DNA of 64,000 nt from Solirubrobacter taibaiensis (lineage in GTDB: Bacteria; Actinomycetota; Thermoleophilia; Solirubrobacterales; Solirubrobacteraceae), in contig JAPDDQ010000015.1 in the NCBI GenBank assembly GCA_027587225.1, forward strand, positions 62,001 through 126,000. The letters are read 5' to 3'. A program made the position numbers and the translations under genes. Within the stretch, counting starts at the first letter, position 1, and each line of letters begins with the position of its first letter. Positions 35,090 to 43,179 of the stretch are shown one piece after another. The notes under the pieces are model-generated. The model saw only the letters and a list, made by a program, of their open reading frames with translations, was not told where the DNA came from and ran no database searches.

Positions 35090-36202
35090 GTGAAGACCAA
35101 GGCAGCGATGTTGCGGGAACCGGGAGCCGACTGGGAGATCGCCGAGCTCGAGCTCGACGAACCCAAGGCCAACGAGGTGCTGATCCGGTGGGTGGCGGCA
35201 GGGCTCTGCCACTCCGATGAGCACCTCCGCCACGGCGACATCGTCCCTCGCTTCCCGATCGTCGGCGGCCACGAAGGCGCCGGCGTGATCGAGAAGTGCG
35301 GGCCCGGGGTGAGTCGCGTGAAGGAGGGCGACCACGTCGTGACGTCGTTCCTCCCCGTGTGCGGCCACTGTCGCTGGTGCGCCACCGGGCACTCGAACAT
35401 CTGTGACTACGGCGCGACGATCCTCGACGGCTGCCTGCCCGACGGCACGTTCCGCTTCCACGACAGCAGTGGCGACGTCGGCGCGATGTGCATGCTCGGC
35501 TCGTTCAGCCAGTACTCGGTGATCTCCGAGACGAGCTGCGTGTCCGTGGACAAGGACCTGCCGCTGGAGACCGTCGTGCTCGTCGGCTGCGGCGTGCCGA
35601 CCGGCTGGTGCTCGTCGGTCTACGCCGCCGACATCGTGCCCGGCGAGACCGTGATCATCTACGGCATCGGCGGCATCGGCGCCAACGCGGTGCAAGGCGC
35701 CACGCACGCCGGCGCGGCGAACATCATCGCCGTCGACCCGCTCGCCAACAAGCGCGAAGCGGCCGAGGACTTCGGCGCCACGCACAGCGTGGCCAGTGCC
35801 GAGGAGGCGCATGAGCTCGCCCAGGAGCTGACCCGCGGGGTCGGCGCCGACAAGGCGATCATCACCGTCGACATCGTCAACGAAGAGGTCGTGGCCAACG
35901 CGGTCAACGCGATCCGCAAAGGCGGCACGGCGGTCATCACCGGCCTCGCCGACCCGAACAAGGTCACGGTCCAGCTCTCGGGCGCCGTCATGACCCTCTA
36001 CGAAAAGACCGTCAAGGGCACGCTGTTCGGCTCGGGCAACCCGATGCACGACATCCGCAACCTGATCGGCATGTACCAGGCGGGCAAGCTCAAGCTGGAT
36101 GAGCTGATCACCAACCGCTACGCGCTCGATGACATCGGGCAGGGCTTCCAGGACATGCTCGACGGCAAGAACATCCGAGGCGTTGTCATCCACGACAAGT
36201 AA
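35090..36202 (+). CDS. NDMA-dependent (mycofactocin-type) alcohol dehydrogenase
   Basis: 370 residues of the zinc MDR family: catalytic zinc residues in GLCHSDEHLRHGD and GGHEGAG, structural zinc cysteines in CGHCRWCATGHSNIC, and cofactor fold IIYGIGGIGANAVQGA. The full-length pattern (MKTKAAMLREPGADWEIAEL, DGTFRFHDSSGDVGAMCMLG) is that of the actinobacterial NDMA-dependent dehydrogenases, whose bound NAD is reoxidised by mycofactocin. It implies mycofactocin genes elsewhere. A TATAGC box lies 20-25 bases before the GGGGGAGGAG ribosome site. Confidence 0.9.
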   Translation: MKTKAAMLREPGADWEIAELELDEPKANEVLIRWVAAGLCHSDEHLRHGDIVPRFPIVGGHEGAGVIEKCGPGVSRVKEGDHVVTSFLPVCGHCRWCATGHSNICDYGATILDGCLPDGTFRFHDSSGDVGAMCMLGSFSQYSVISETSCVSVDKDLPLETVVLVGCGVPTGWCSSVYAADIVPGETVIIYGIGGIGANAVQGATHAGAANIIAVDPLANKREAAEDFGATHSVASAEEAHELAQELTRGVGADKAIITVDIVNEEVVANAVNAIRKGGTAVITGLADPNKVTVQLSGAVMTLYEKTVKGTLFGSGNPMHDIRNLIGMYQAGKLKLDELITNRYALDDIGQGFQDMLDGKNIRGVVIHDK

Positions 36203-37130
36203 GGCGCTGTTGGCGCGGGTCGACGAGCGCATCGTCGGCCTGCGCCGGGAGGCCGAAGTCCTGACCGCGTCGCTCGCGGCCGGGCTGCACGTCGTGTTGG
36301 AAGGGCCGCCGGGCACGGGCAAGTCGACGCTGCTGCGGGCGGTCGCGGACGCCGCCGGCTTCGGGATGGAGTTCGTCGAGGGCAACGCGGAGCTCACGCC
36401 CGCGCGGCTCGTCGGCCACCACGACCCCGCGCTCGTGCTGCAGACGGGCTACACGCCCGACATCTTCGTCGACGGGCCGCTCGCCACCGCGATGCGTGAA
36501 GGCCGGCTGCTGTACATCGAGGAGCTCAACCGGGTCCCGGAGGAGACGCTCAACGTGCTCGTCGGCGCGCTGGCCGAGGGCGAGATCCACGTGCCGCGGC
36601 TCGGCCGCATCCCCGCGGGTCCCGGCTTCCGGCTGATCGCGGCCATGAACCCGTTCGACGCGGTCGGGACCGCGCGGGTGAGCCAGGCGATCGCCGACCG
36701 CATGTGCCGGATCGCGATCTCCTACCAGGACGCGCCCGGGGAGCGGCGGATCGTCACGACCGTCACCGGCGTCGACGGCGCGCTGCCGGCGTCCGCGGTG
36801 GAGCTCACGCGGCTGACGCGCGAGCACGCCCAGGTGCGGATGGGGTCCTCGGTGCGCGGAGCGATCGACCTGGTGCGCCTGGGCGTCGGGCTCGCCCAGC
36901 TGCGCGGCGAGCCGCTGCCCGTCCCCGGCGACGCGTCGTTCGCCGACGCGGCGGTCGCGTCCCTCTCCGGCCGGCTGCGCGTGGAGGAGGGCTGCGAGCA
37001 GACACCGGAGGCGATCGTGCTCGAGCTGATCGGCCGGCTGAAGCCTCGAGCTGGGGAGGAGGTCGAACCCCCACCGCCGGGAAAAGCGCCGGGGCCGGCC
37101 CTCCGCCCGGAGCCGCCGGTCACGCCCTGA
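36183..37130 (+). CDS. MoxR-type AAA+ ATPase
   Basis: About 315 residues from TTG 36183 (GAGG upstream; 20-base overlap with the ADH). Walker A GPPGTGKSTLL, Walker B RLLYIEELNRVPEETLN, sensor-like IAAMNPFDAVG and the C-terminal lid are present. MoxR ATPases act as chaperones with von Willebrand factor A proteins; the VWA gene follows at once. Both sit behind the ADH gene, so they may mature that or another metallo-enzyme. Confidence 0.88.
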   Translation: MSSTTSKALLARVDERIVGLRREAEVLTASLAAGLHVVLEGPPGTGKSTLLRAVADAAGFGMEFVEGNAELTPARLVGHHDPALVLQTGYTPDIFVDGPLATAMREGRLLYIEELNRVPEETLNVLVGALAEGEIHVPRLGRIPAGPGFRLIAAMNPFDAVGTARVSQAIADRMCRIAISYQDAPGERRIVTTVTGVDGALPASAVELTRLTREHAQVRMGSSVRGAIDLVRLGVGLAQLRGEPLPVPGDASFADAAVASLSGRLRVEEGCEQTPEAIVLELIGRLKPRAGEEVEPPPPGKAPGPALRPEPPVTP

Positions 37131-37150
37131 GCGGCGACGCGGCGCGTGAG

Positions 37151-38044
37151 GTGGTGCGCGACCGCGGGCGGCGCACGCTCCCCCGCCGGCAACTCGAACG
37201 CCGCCACGCGGAGCTCCAGCAGGTCTCGCCCCAGGTCGGGCAGCTCGACGAGACCGCCTTCCACGACCTCCTGCGCGCGGACGCCGACGCCGCCGTCGCC
37301 CTGCTCGCCGACCTCGCGGCCGCGACCGACCCTCAGCTGCGCGTGCACGCCCGCCGGCTCGCGGCGCGGCTGTTCGTCCGCGCCGGACGGCTCGGCGGGG
37401 CGAGCACGACCGGCTACCGGCGGCTCGCGCCGAGCCGGGCGTCAGGCGAGGGTGACCTCGACCTCGACCTGACCTTTGAGGTTGCGGGTGGCAGGCCGCG
37501 CCACGCCGACGATCTGGTCACGCGCCGCTGGGTCGCGCCCAAGCGCGCGATCTGCCTGCTCGTGGACCACAGCGGCTCGATGGAGGGGCACGCGGTGGGC
37601 CTCGCCGCGATGGCGGCCGCGGCGGTCGTGCTGAATCGCAGCGAGCGTGCCTCGACCAGCGTGATCGCATTCGCCAAGGACGCGCTGGTGCTGCAGGCGC
37701 TTGGGGAGACCCGCCCGCCCGCGGCGCTCGTCGACGACCTGCTCTCGCTGCGAGGCAAGGGCCGCACCGACCTCGCCCTGGCGCTGCGGACCGCCTCCGC
37801 CCAGCTCGCGCGCCGGCCCGCGGCAGAGCGGCACGCGATCCTGCTCTCCGACTGCCGCGCCACTACCGGCGCGGACCCGCTGGGCGCCCTCGGTGGGCTG
37901 GATCGCGTCGATGTCCTGGGCACCAGCGACGACCCGGAATCCGTTGCGGCGGGCCGTTTGCTCGCCTTACGCGCGCGAGGTTGTTACCGATCCGCGACGA
38001 ATTACGTCCGATTGCAAGCTGGACTGCTTACGCTGCTTTCGTGA
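37151..38044 (+). CDS. VWA-domain partner of the MoxR ATPase
   Basis: About 297 residues from GTG 37151; other in-frame starts upstream overlap the MoxR gene. The MIDAS motif is intact (CLLVDHSGSMEG, GKGRTDLALAL) and the domain ends DRVDVLGTSDDPESVAAGRL. A basic N-terminal region (RGRRTLPRRQLERRHAE) precedes it. It is typical of the VWA proteins paired with MoxR (CoxE/YehP-like). The start is uncertain. Confidence 0.8.
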   Translation: MVRDRGRRTLPRRQLERRHAELQQVSPQVGQLDETAFHDLLRADADAAVALLADLAAATDPQLRVHARRLAARLFVRAGRLGGASTTGYRRLAPSRASGEGDLDLDLTFEVAGGRPRHADDLVTRRWVAPKRAICLLVDHSGSMEGHAVGLAAMAAAAVVLNRSERASTSVIAFAKDALVLQALGETRPPAALVDDLLSLRGKGRTDLALALRTASAQLARRPAAERHAILLSDCRATTGADPLGALGGLDRVDVLGTSDDPESVAAGRLLALRARGCYRSATNYVRLQAGLLTLLS

Positions 38045-38077
38045 AGTAAGCGTGGAGGCATCTGGACGAATGGTGTC

Positions 38078-38107
38078 TTGACGCACCCGGAGGGTGCGGG
38101 ATACCGT
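38078..38107 (+). promoter_or_regulatory. Putative promoter with an inverted repeat in its spacer
   Basis: TTGACG (38078-38083) and TACCGT (38102-38107) are 18 bases apart and fit an actinobacterial housekeeping promoter. The spacer holds CGCACCC-GGA-GGGTGCG, a perfect 7-bp dyad, which could be an operator. It would drive the surface-protein locus from 38218. The same hairpin could instead end the VWA transcript. Confidence 0.5.
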
Positions 38108-38217
38108 CGGCACCACTCGGGGTGTATCGCGCCTCAACGGGGAGAGGTGCGTCCTACGATGCTCCGCTCGGTCAACTACGGGTCCATTGCAGTTTTGCAG
38201 GAGGGAGAGTGGCAGAG

Positions 38218-39651
38218 ATGCCCTCAGTCGGTCGGATATTGCGGGTTTCGATAGCGGGAGTCGTCGCAGCCGCATCCCTGGGCATTTCTGCCTCGAGCGC
38301 GTCGGCGGGCGACGTGTGGTTGTGGGCCTGTCACGGTCCGAACGGTCAGGCTCTCACGGCCGCGCAGATCACCAAGGAGACCAACGCGGACAAGCTGGGC
38401 GAGGGCTGCACTGCGCCTGACGCCCCGGGCGCCCGAGCGGGCTACACGCTCAAGCCGGCCGCCGGCACCACGTCTTCGCTCGTCCTCACGGTGCCCAGCG
38501 GGATGAGCGCGAAGGCCGTCCAGGTCAATCGCACCCTCCGCGGCTTCGCGGGCTCCACCGGCGCCAGCTACCGCGTCGCCGCGGACAACCAGACCCTTGA
38601 GACCGACGCCGCTCCCGGCACGGGTGTGCTCCCGGTCACCACGCCGGCGTCGAGCGTGACCCTCGACGTCAGCTGTAGCTCGACCTGCGCCTCGAACCCC
38701 GAGGTCGACGTCGTCAGCGTCGCGGTCCTGGTCTCGGACACGACGGCTCCGAGCGGTGGTGTCAGCTGGAACACGCCGGTCGACCGCACGATGGTCGTCA
38801 CGCCCACCTTCACCGACTCGGGCGCCGGCCTCGACCGGGCCGAGCTCAACTACGGCGGCCGCGTCTCGCCGCCCGTCTACTTCAACAACACGGACAACTG
38901 CCGCGAGCTGTCGCCCGCCGACGGGACGAACGACCGTCCGATCGACGTCACGGCCTGCCGCAACGGCGAGGTCACTGGCCAGAACCTGCCGCTGAAGGCG
39001 CTCACGGCCCCCATCGTCGCCTGGGAGGACAAGGAGGAGCTCGACGAGCTCGGCCGCAAGACGGGCCGGTGGATCGAGGACACGCTGCGTCGTCTGCCCG
39101 AAGGCCTGTTCCCGTGGACGGTGACCGTCTACGACGTCGCCGGCAACTCGGCGCAGCTCAGCAACACCGTCGAGGTCTGGCATCCGCCGGCGCCGGTCGC
39201 GACCCGCACGCTGAACATCTCGACGGCTTCGGTCACCGAGCAGCCGGGCAGCAACAACAACAACCCGCCCGCGGGCGGTGGCGTCCAGGGCTCGCAGGCG
39301 AGCCAGTGCCGCTCGCCGCGCCTGTCGGTCGTCCTGAACTCGAAGCCGGTCCGTGTCTCCAAGAACGTCCCGGTCCTGAAGTACAAGAAGGCCTACAAGT
39401 TCACGGGCCGCCTGACCTGCGTGATCAACGGCAAGCGCCAGTCCGCGCCGAAGCGCACGAAGGTCTCGATCCTCAACAAGGTCGGCAAGAAGACCGTCCG
39501 CAAGCCCAACACGGCGATTCGGGCCAAGGGCGCGGTCAACCTCAAGCTGGCCTTCGTGAGTGACCGGACGGTGATCTTCCGCTACACCAATGCGGCTGGT
39601 CAGAAGTCCGAGGTCAAGATCAAGGTCCGCGTCACCAAGCAGAAGAAGTAA
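38218..39651 (+). CDS. Large secreted surface protein, first gene of the WxL-like locus
   Basis: 477 residues from ATG 38218 (GGAGGGAGA upstream). Signal peptide VSIAGVVAAASLGISASSAS, then beta-rich domains with two Cys pairs, including an Ig-like module with FPWTVTVYDVAGNSAQLSNT. A Pro/Asn linker (about residues 340-350) separates a basic C-terminal domain with two Cys (SQCRSPRLSVVL, GRLTCVINGKRQ). No catalytic motif is seen. It probably forms part of the cell envelope with the next three genes. Confidence 0.75.
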   Translation: MPSVGRILRVSIAGVVAAASLGISASSASAGDVWLWACHGPNGQALTAAQITKETNADKLGEGCTAPDAPGARAGYTLKPAAGTTSSLVLTVPSGMSAKAVQVNRTLRGFAGSTGASYRVAADNQTLETDAAPGTGVLPVTTPASSVTLDVSCSSTCASNPEVDVVSVAVLVSDTTAPSGGVSWNTPVDRTMVVTPTFTDSGAGLDRAELNYGGRVSPPVYFNNTDNCRELSPADGTNDRPIDVTACRNGEVTGQNLPLKALTAPIVAWEDKEELDELGRKTGRWIEDTLRRLPEGLFPWTVTVYDVAGNSAQLSNTVEVWHPPAPVATRTLNISTASVTEQPGSNNNNPPAGGGVQGSQASQCRSPRLSVVLNSKPVRVSKNVPVLKYKKAYKFTGRLTCVINGKRQSAPKRTKVSILNKVGKKTVRKPNTAIRAKGAVNLKLAFVSDRTVIFRYTNAAGQKSEVKIKVRVTKQKK

Positions 39652-39691
39652 GGCGCCTGAGCGAGAGCCAGGGCGCGGGAGGAAGAGGGAA

Positions 39692-40459
39692 ATGAAGCGA
39701 GTCATGGCGCTGGGCGCCGCGGTCTTGGCGCTTGGCGCCGGTGCGGCGGCGTTCGGCCAGAAAGCGACGGCCGGCGGGGCCGCCGCGGCCCAAGCGGACG
39801 GCGGCCTGGCCGTGTCGTCCGGAACGATCGACGCGCCGGCCAAGGCCGGCGCGTACGGCCCGGTGAAGGTCACCAACCGGTCCGCGACGGCACTGACCGT
39901 CACCGTTGCGCCGCGTCAATGGACCCAGGCGGCCAACGGCAAGGTCTCCCCGAACCGTCGCGGCGCCCTCGCCGGCGTCAGCGTGAGCGCTCCGAGCTTC
40001 ACGCTCGCACCGGGTGAGGAGCGCGACCTCACGGTCAACGTCGCCTCGGTTCCGGCCGCGGGCTCGCTCTACGGCGCGCTCGAGGTCGTCGGCCTGCCGA
40101 CGGACGTCGCCACCCGCAAGGGCGTCGTGCTCGGCTACCGCGTCGTCAGCGCGATCCGGCTCAACCCGGCAGCGCCGAAGGCCGGCGTCAGCGCGGGCGC
40201 GATCAAGCCGGGCAAGGGCACGGCGACGCTGCCGGTCAAGAACACGGGCAACACGCTCGACGCGGTCGCCATCCGGGCCGAGGTCAAGGATTCGCGCGGC
40301 ACGCGCAACCTCAGCGCGACGATCAAGATCCTGCCGGGCAAGACGATCAACTTCCCGCTCGGGACCAAGCTCCAGAAGGGCAGCGCGACCGCCAAGATCA
40401 CGCTCCGCCAGAAGAGCAAGACGGTGCTCACCTCGACCAAGAAGTTCACGGTCAAGTGA
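39692..40459 (+). CDS. DUF916-like secreted protein, copy 1
   Basis: 255 residues: signal peptide (VMALGAAVLALGAGAAAFG), then two beta-sandwich modules: LAVSSGTIDAPAKAGAYGPV, KVTNRSATALTVTVAPRQW, FTLAPGEERDLTVNV, GSLYGALEVVG, and then LPVKNTGNTLDAVAI. This matches the WxL-protein peptidoglycan-binding/DUF916-type family of Gram-positive surface loci. Unlike most members it lacks a C-terminal membrane anchor. It flanks the WxL-like gene with copy 2. Confidence 0.65.
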   Translation: MKRVMALGAAVLALGAGAAAFGQKATAGGAAAAQADGGLAVSSGTIDAPAKAGAYGPVKVTNRSATALTVTVAPRQWTQAANGKVSPNRRGALAGVSVSAPSFTLAPGEERDLTVNVASVPAAGSLYGALEVVGLPTDVATRKGVVLGYRVVSAIRLNPAAPKAGVSAGAIKPGKGTATLPVKNTGNTLDAVAIRAEVKDSRGTRNLSATIKILPGKTINFPLGTKLQKGSATAKITLRQKSKTVLTSTKKFTVK

Positions 40460-40529
40460 TGCGCATCGATTCCCGTGAGCGCGTGTTGGTGCTGCCGACG
40501 GTCATGAAGCGGATTCTGGAAGGCACGAA

Positions 40530-41039
40530 ATGAAGCTGCGTACGTTCATCGCCGCCGCGGCGGTCGGCGCCGTGGCCACGGCCGCGCCGGTCGCCCTGGC
40601 GCAGACGCCTGACCCGATCTCGGGCGGCACCACGATCGGCGCCACCGTGCCGAGCATGCTCGAGCTGATCATCACGCAGCCCAAGACCGGCTTGACGACC
40701 TTCACGAAGGCCAAGACCTACTCGTCGTCGTTCGATGTCGCGGTGACCACCACCGACAACGCGGCGCAGTTGTCGCTCGCCGACGGTGAGGTCGCCTCGG
40801 GCTCGAAGCTGGGCCGTCTCGCCGCCGGCAAGAAGTTGCTGCCGCTGCCGCTGGAGGCGCGTGTGGGCAAGTCGTCCTTCGCGGCCCTCAACGCCCCGGT
40901 GGAGCCGATGCTCACGAGCTGGAGCCAGCCGGTCGCACGCGCCAAGGCCACGGTGAACCTGCGCCAGGTGGTCAAGGCCAAGGCCGCGGGCAGCTACCGC
41001 AAGGTCTTCTTCGTCACGTTGTCCACGGACACCCCGTAG
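40530..41039 (+). CDS. Small WxL-like secreted surface protein
   Basis: 169 residues with a signal peptide (FIAAAAVGAVATAAPVALAQ). The mature part begins PDPISGGTTIGATVPSMLEL and has a TYSSSFDVAVTTTDNAAQLS strand pair, then SLADGEV and the repeat-like KATVNLRQVVKAKAAGSYRK. This pattern, and its place between two DUF916-like genes, is like WxL surface proteins, though the Trp motifs are not both evident. The C-terminal domain of the tandem amidase is similar. Confidence 0.6.
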   Translation: MKLRTFIAAAAVGAVATAAPVALAQTPDPISGGTTIGATVPSMLELIITQPKTGLTTFTKAKTYSSSFDVAVTTTDNAAQLSLADGEVASGSKLGRLAAGKKLLPLPLEARVGKSSFAALNAPVEPMLTSWSQPVARAKATVNLRQVVKAKAAGSYRKVFFVTLSTDTP

Positions 41040-41087
41040 GCGCCAAGTCGCCCGCGCGAAACAGAGAGAATCAAGGAGATACCCGAA

Positions 41088-41885
41088 GTGAAGCTCGTTA
41101 GAAGTCGGCTGGCCGCCGGCGCCCTCGGCCTTGCCGTCGCGGGGACCGCGACCGGCAGCGTCATCGCCAGCGCGGACGACTCCACGCCGGTGGCGCGGGC
41201 CGCGCAGCAGGGCGGCGTGTCCATCACGCCCGCTTCCGTCGAGACCACCGCAAAGCGTGGCGGAGTCGGCTCGATCACGGTCAAGAACACGACCAAGGAC
41301 ACGATGCGGGTCACGATCAACGTGCGCCCGTGGATCCAGAACCGCTCCACCGGCACGGTCGTCCTGAACACGAGGGCCAGCCTGTCGCCGTACGTGCGGG
41401 CGTCGCCGCAGACGTTCACGCTGGCACCCGGCGAGCGCCGCGTCAGCTTCAACATGCGCCGGATGACCGCGTCGGGTTCGCTCTACGCCGGCTTCCAGGT
41501 GTTCGCGAAGCAGGCCAAGCCCACGAAGCGCAACGGGATCATCCCGCAGTGGGATCTACGCGGGAAGATGCGCCTGAACCCGTCGCGCAAGAACCCGAAC
41601 CTGCGCGTCGGCGCCACCGACGTCGTCGGCCGGGGCAGCAACCGCTCACTGATTCTCGCGGTCCGCAACACCGGCAACACGCTGGACCCGGTGGGCGGCA
41701 CGGTCTCGATCACGGGTCCGACGGCGCGCAACGCCACGATCCCGGCGGTCGGCATCGTCCCCGGCCAGGTCGTGTACCTCAAGGGCGGCTCGCTGCGCGG
41801 CATGAAGGCCGGCAACTACACCGCCACGTGGGCCGTCACCATGGGCGGTAAGCGCTTCAACGTGAAGCGCACGTTCAGGCTGTAG
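41088..41885 (+). CDS. DUF916-like secreted protein, copy 2
   Basis: 265 residues from GTG 41088, with an AAGGAG ribosome site. A signal peptide (AGALGLAVAGTATGSVIASA) precedes VSITPASVETTAKRGGVGSI, TVKNTTKDTMRVTINVRPW, FTLAPGERRVSFNM and GSLYAGFQVF. It shares its order and motifs with copy 1 (FTLAPGE, GSLY, NTGNTLDPVGG), so the two are paralogues. It lacks a C-terminal anchor. Confidence 0.65.
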   Translation: MKLVRSRLAAGALGLAVAGTATGSVIASADDSTPVARAAQQGGVSITPASVETTAKRGGVGSITVKNTTKDTMRVTINVRPWIQNRSTGTVVLNTRASLSPYVRASPQTFTLAPGERRVSFNMRRMTASGSLYAGFQVFAKQAKPTKRNGIIPQWDLRGKMRLNPSRKNPNLRVGATDVVGRGSNRSLILAVRNTGNTLDPVGGTVSITGPTARNATIPAVGIVPGQVVYLKGGSLRGMKAGNYTATWAVTMGGKRFNVKRTFRL

Positions 41886-41894
41886 GTCAGGGTC

Positions 41895-42275
41895 ATGGAC
41901 GCGCCTCCACCACTGCACGAGCTCGAGACCGAGATCATGGAGGAGATGTGGGGGCGCGCCGAGGCCACTGTGCGTGACGTGCAGATGGCGCTCAACGCGC
42001 GCGGCGAGAAGACCCGCGCGTACACGACGCTGCTCACCGTTATGACGCGGCTCGACGGCAAGGGTCTGCTGACCCGGCGCCGCGCGGGCCGCTACGACGT
42101 GTACGTCGCCACGCTCTCGCGCGACGAATACCTCGCCGCGCGAGCCGAGGCGTCCGTCGAGGCGCTCGTGGAAGACTTCGGCGACCTGGCGCTCGCGCAC
42201 TTCGCGCGTCACATCCAGGGGCTCGACCAGCAGCGGCTGGAGACCCTCCGCCGGCTGGCCGAAAGTGACGACTGA
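41895..42275 (+). CDS. BlaI/MecI-type transcriptional repressor
   Basis: 126 residues: winged HTH with LHELETEIMEEMWGRAEATV, RDVQMALNARGEKTRAYTTL, LLTVMTRLDGKGLLTRRRAG and a C-terminal dimerisation helix. BlaI-type repressors are released when a membrane protease cuts them. The next gene, overlapping by 11 bases, encodes such a membrane peptidase. Confidence 0.88.
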   Translation: MDAPPPLHELETEIMEEMWGRAEATVRDVQMALNARGEKTRAYTTLLTVMTRLDGKGLLTRRRAGRYDVYVATLSRDEYLAARAEASVEALVEDFGDLALAHFARHIQGLDQQRLETLRRLAESDD

Positions 42276-43179
42276 GTCCCGCGGTCTGCGGCGGGCCGAG
42301 TTCGCGGTCGCCGCGTTCGGGCTCACCGCGTTCCTGCTGGCGCTGCTGTTCGTCGTCGACGGCCTGCGGTACCACAACGCGCTGCTGCTGCACGCGCTGT
42401 CGGACATCCCGCACGGGCAGTTCCATCACGGGCGCGAGCTGCTGCTGATGGCGCTCATCCTCTTTGACGGCTTCGCGTTGCTGCACGGCGGCCGCTCGCT
42501 GTGGCGGGGCGTGGCCGCGCACCGGCGGCTCGCCGCGGAGCTGCCGGTCGTCGACACCCGCGAGATCGGGGGGCGCAGCGTCCGTGTGGTGCCCGGCGCG
42601 GAGCCCCGGGCCTTCTGCTCCGGGCTCGTCCGCCCGCGCGTGTACGTGTCCGCGGGCGCGCTCGCGACGTTGAGCGTGGCCGAGCTCGCCGCGGTCGTGG
42701 CGCACGAGGGCCATCACGCCGACCGGCGTGACCCGCTGCGCATCCTGATCGCGCGCGCGATCGGCGACGCCTACTCCCTGCCCGCGCTGCCGCGTCGCGA
42801 ACAGGCCTTGGCCGAGTTGGCGGCAGACGATGCCGCGGTGCGGCGGGGCGGCAAGGCGCCGCTCGCGTCAGCGCTGCTGGCGTTCCCCGGCGGGATCGCG
42901 CCGGAGCGCGTGGATCGCCTCGCGGGTGCGCGCCCGGTGGGCGAGGTCTCTCCCGCGACGGTGTACATCACCGCTGCGGTGATCGCCGTGCTCGTGCTGG
43001 CGATCGGTGCCGAGTTGCTGATCCCCGGCCATCCGACCTTCTGCGTGCCGCTGGCGTCCGCGCCCGGCTGGATCGTGCTCGCGATCAGCGTCCGGGTCGC
43101 CGTCATGGCGCCCGCATGGGTGGGGTGGCGCCGGGCGGAGTTGTTCCTCCGCCCAGCGCCTGGCGCTACCGCGCGCTAG
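42265..43179 (+). CDS. BlaR1/M56-like membrane metallopeptidase
   Basis: 304 residues. Two N-terminal helices, a cytosolic segment holding the zinc motif VVAHEGHHADRRDPLR (HExxH, about residue 150), an acidic EL-AADDAA segment that gives the third ligand, and two C-terminal helices. It has no penicillin-binding sensor domain, so it is a short BlaR1-like protease, probably controlling the BlaI-like repressor. The GTG overlaps the repressor stop. Confidence 0.85.
   Translation: MTTESRGLRRAEFAVAAFGLTAFLLALLFVVDGLRYHNALLLHALSDIPHGQFHHGRELLLMALILFDGFALLHGGRSLWRGVAAHRRLAAELPVVDTREIGGRSVRVVPGAEPRAFCSGLVRPRVYVSAGALATLSVAELAAVVAHEGHHADRRDPLRILIARAIGDAYSLPALPRREQALAELAADDAAVRRGGKAPLASALLAFPGGIAPERVDRLAGARPVGEVSPATVYITAAVIAVLVLAIGAELLIPGHPTFCVPLASAPGWIVLAISVRVAVMAPAWVGWRRAELFLRPAPGATAR

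Noticed and set aside
38224..39903. A 559-codon minus-strand frame over the surface-protein gene
   Set aside because: Shadow of a signal-peptide-bearing gene with a ribosome site; the minus product is charged and repetitive.
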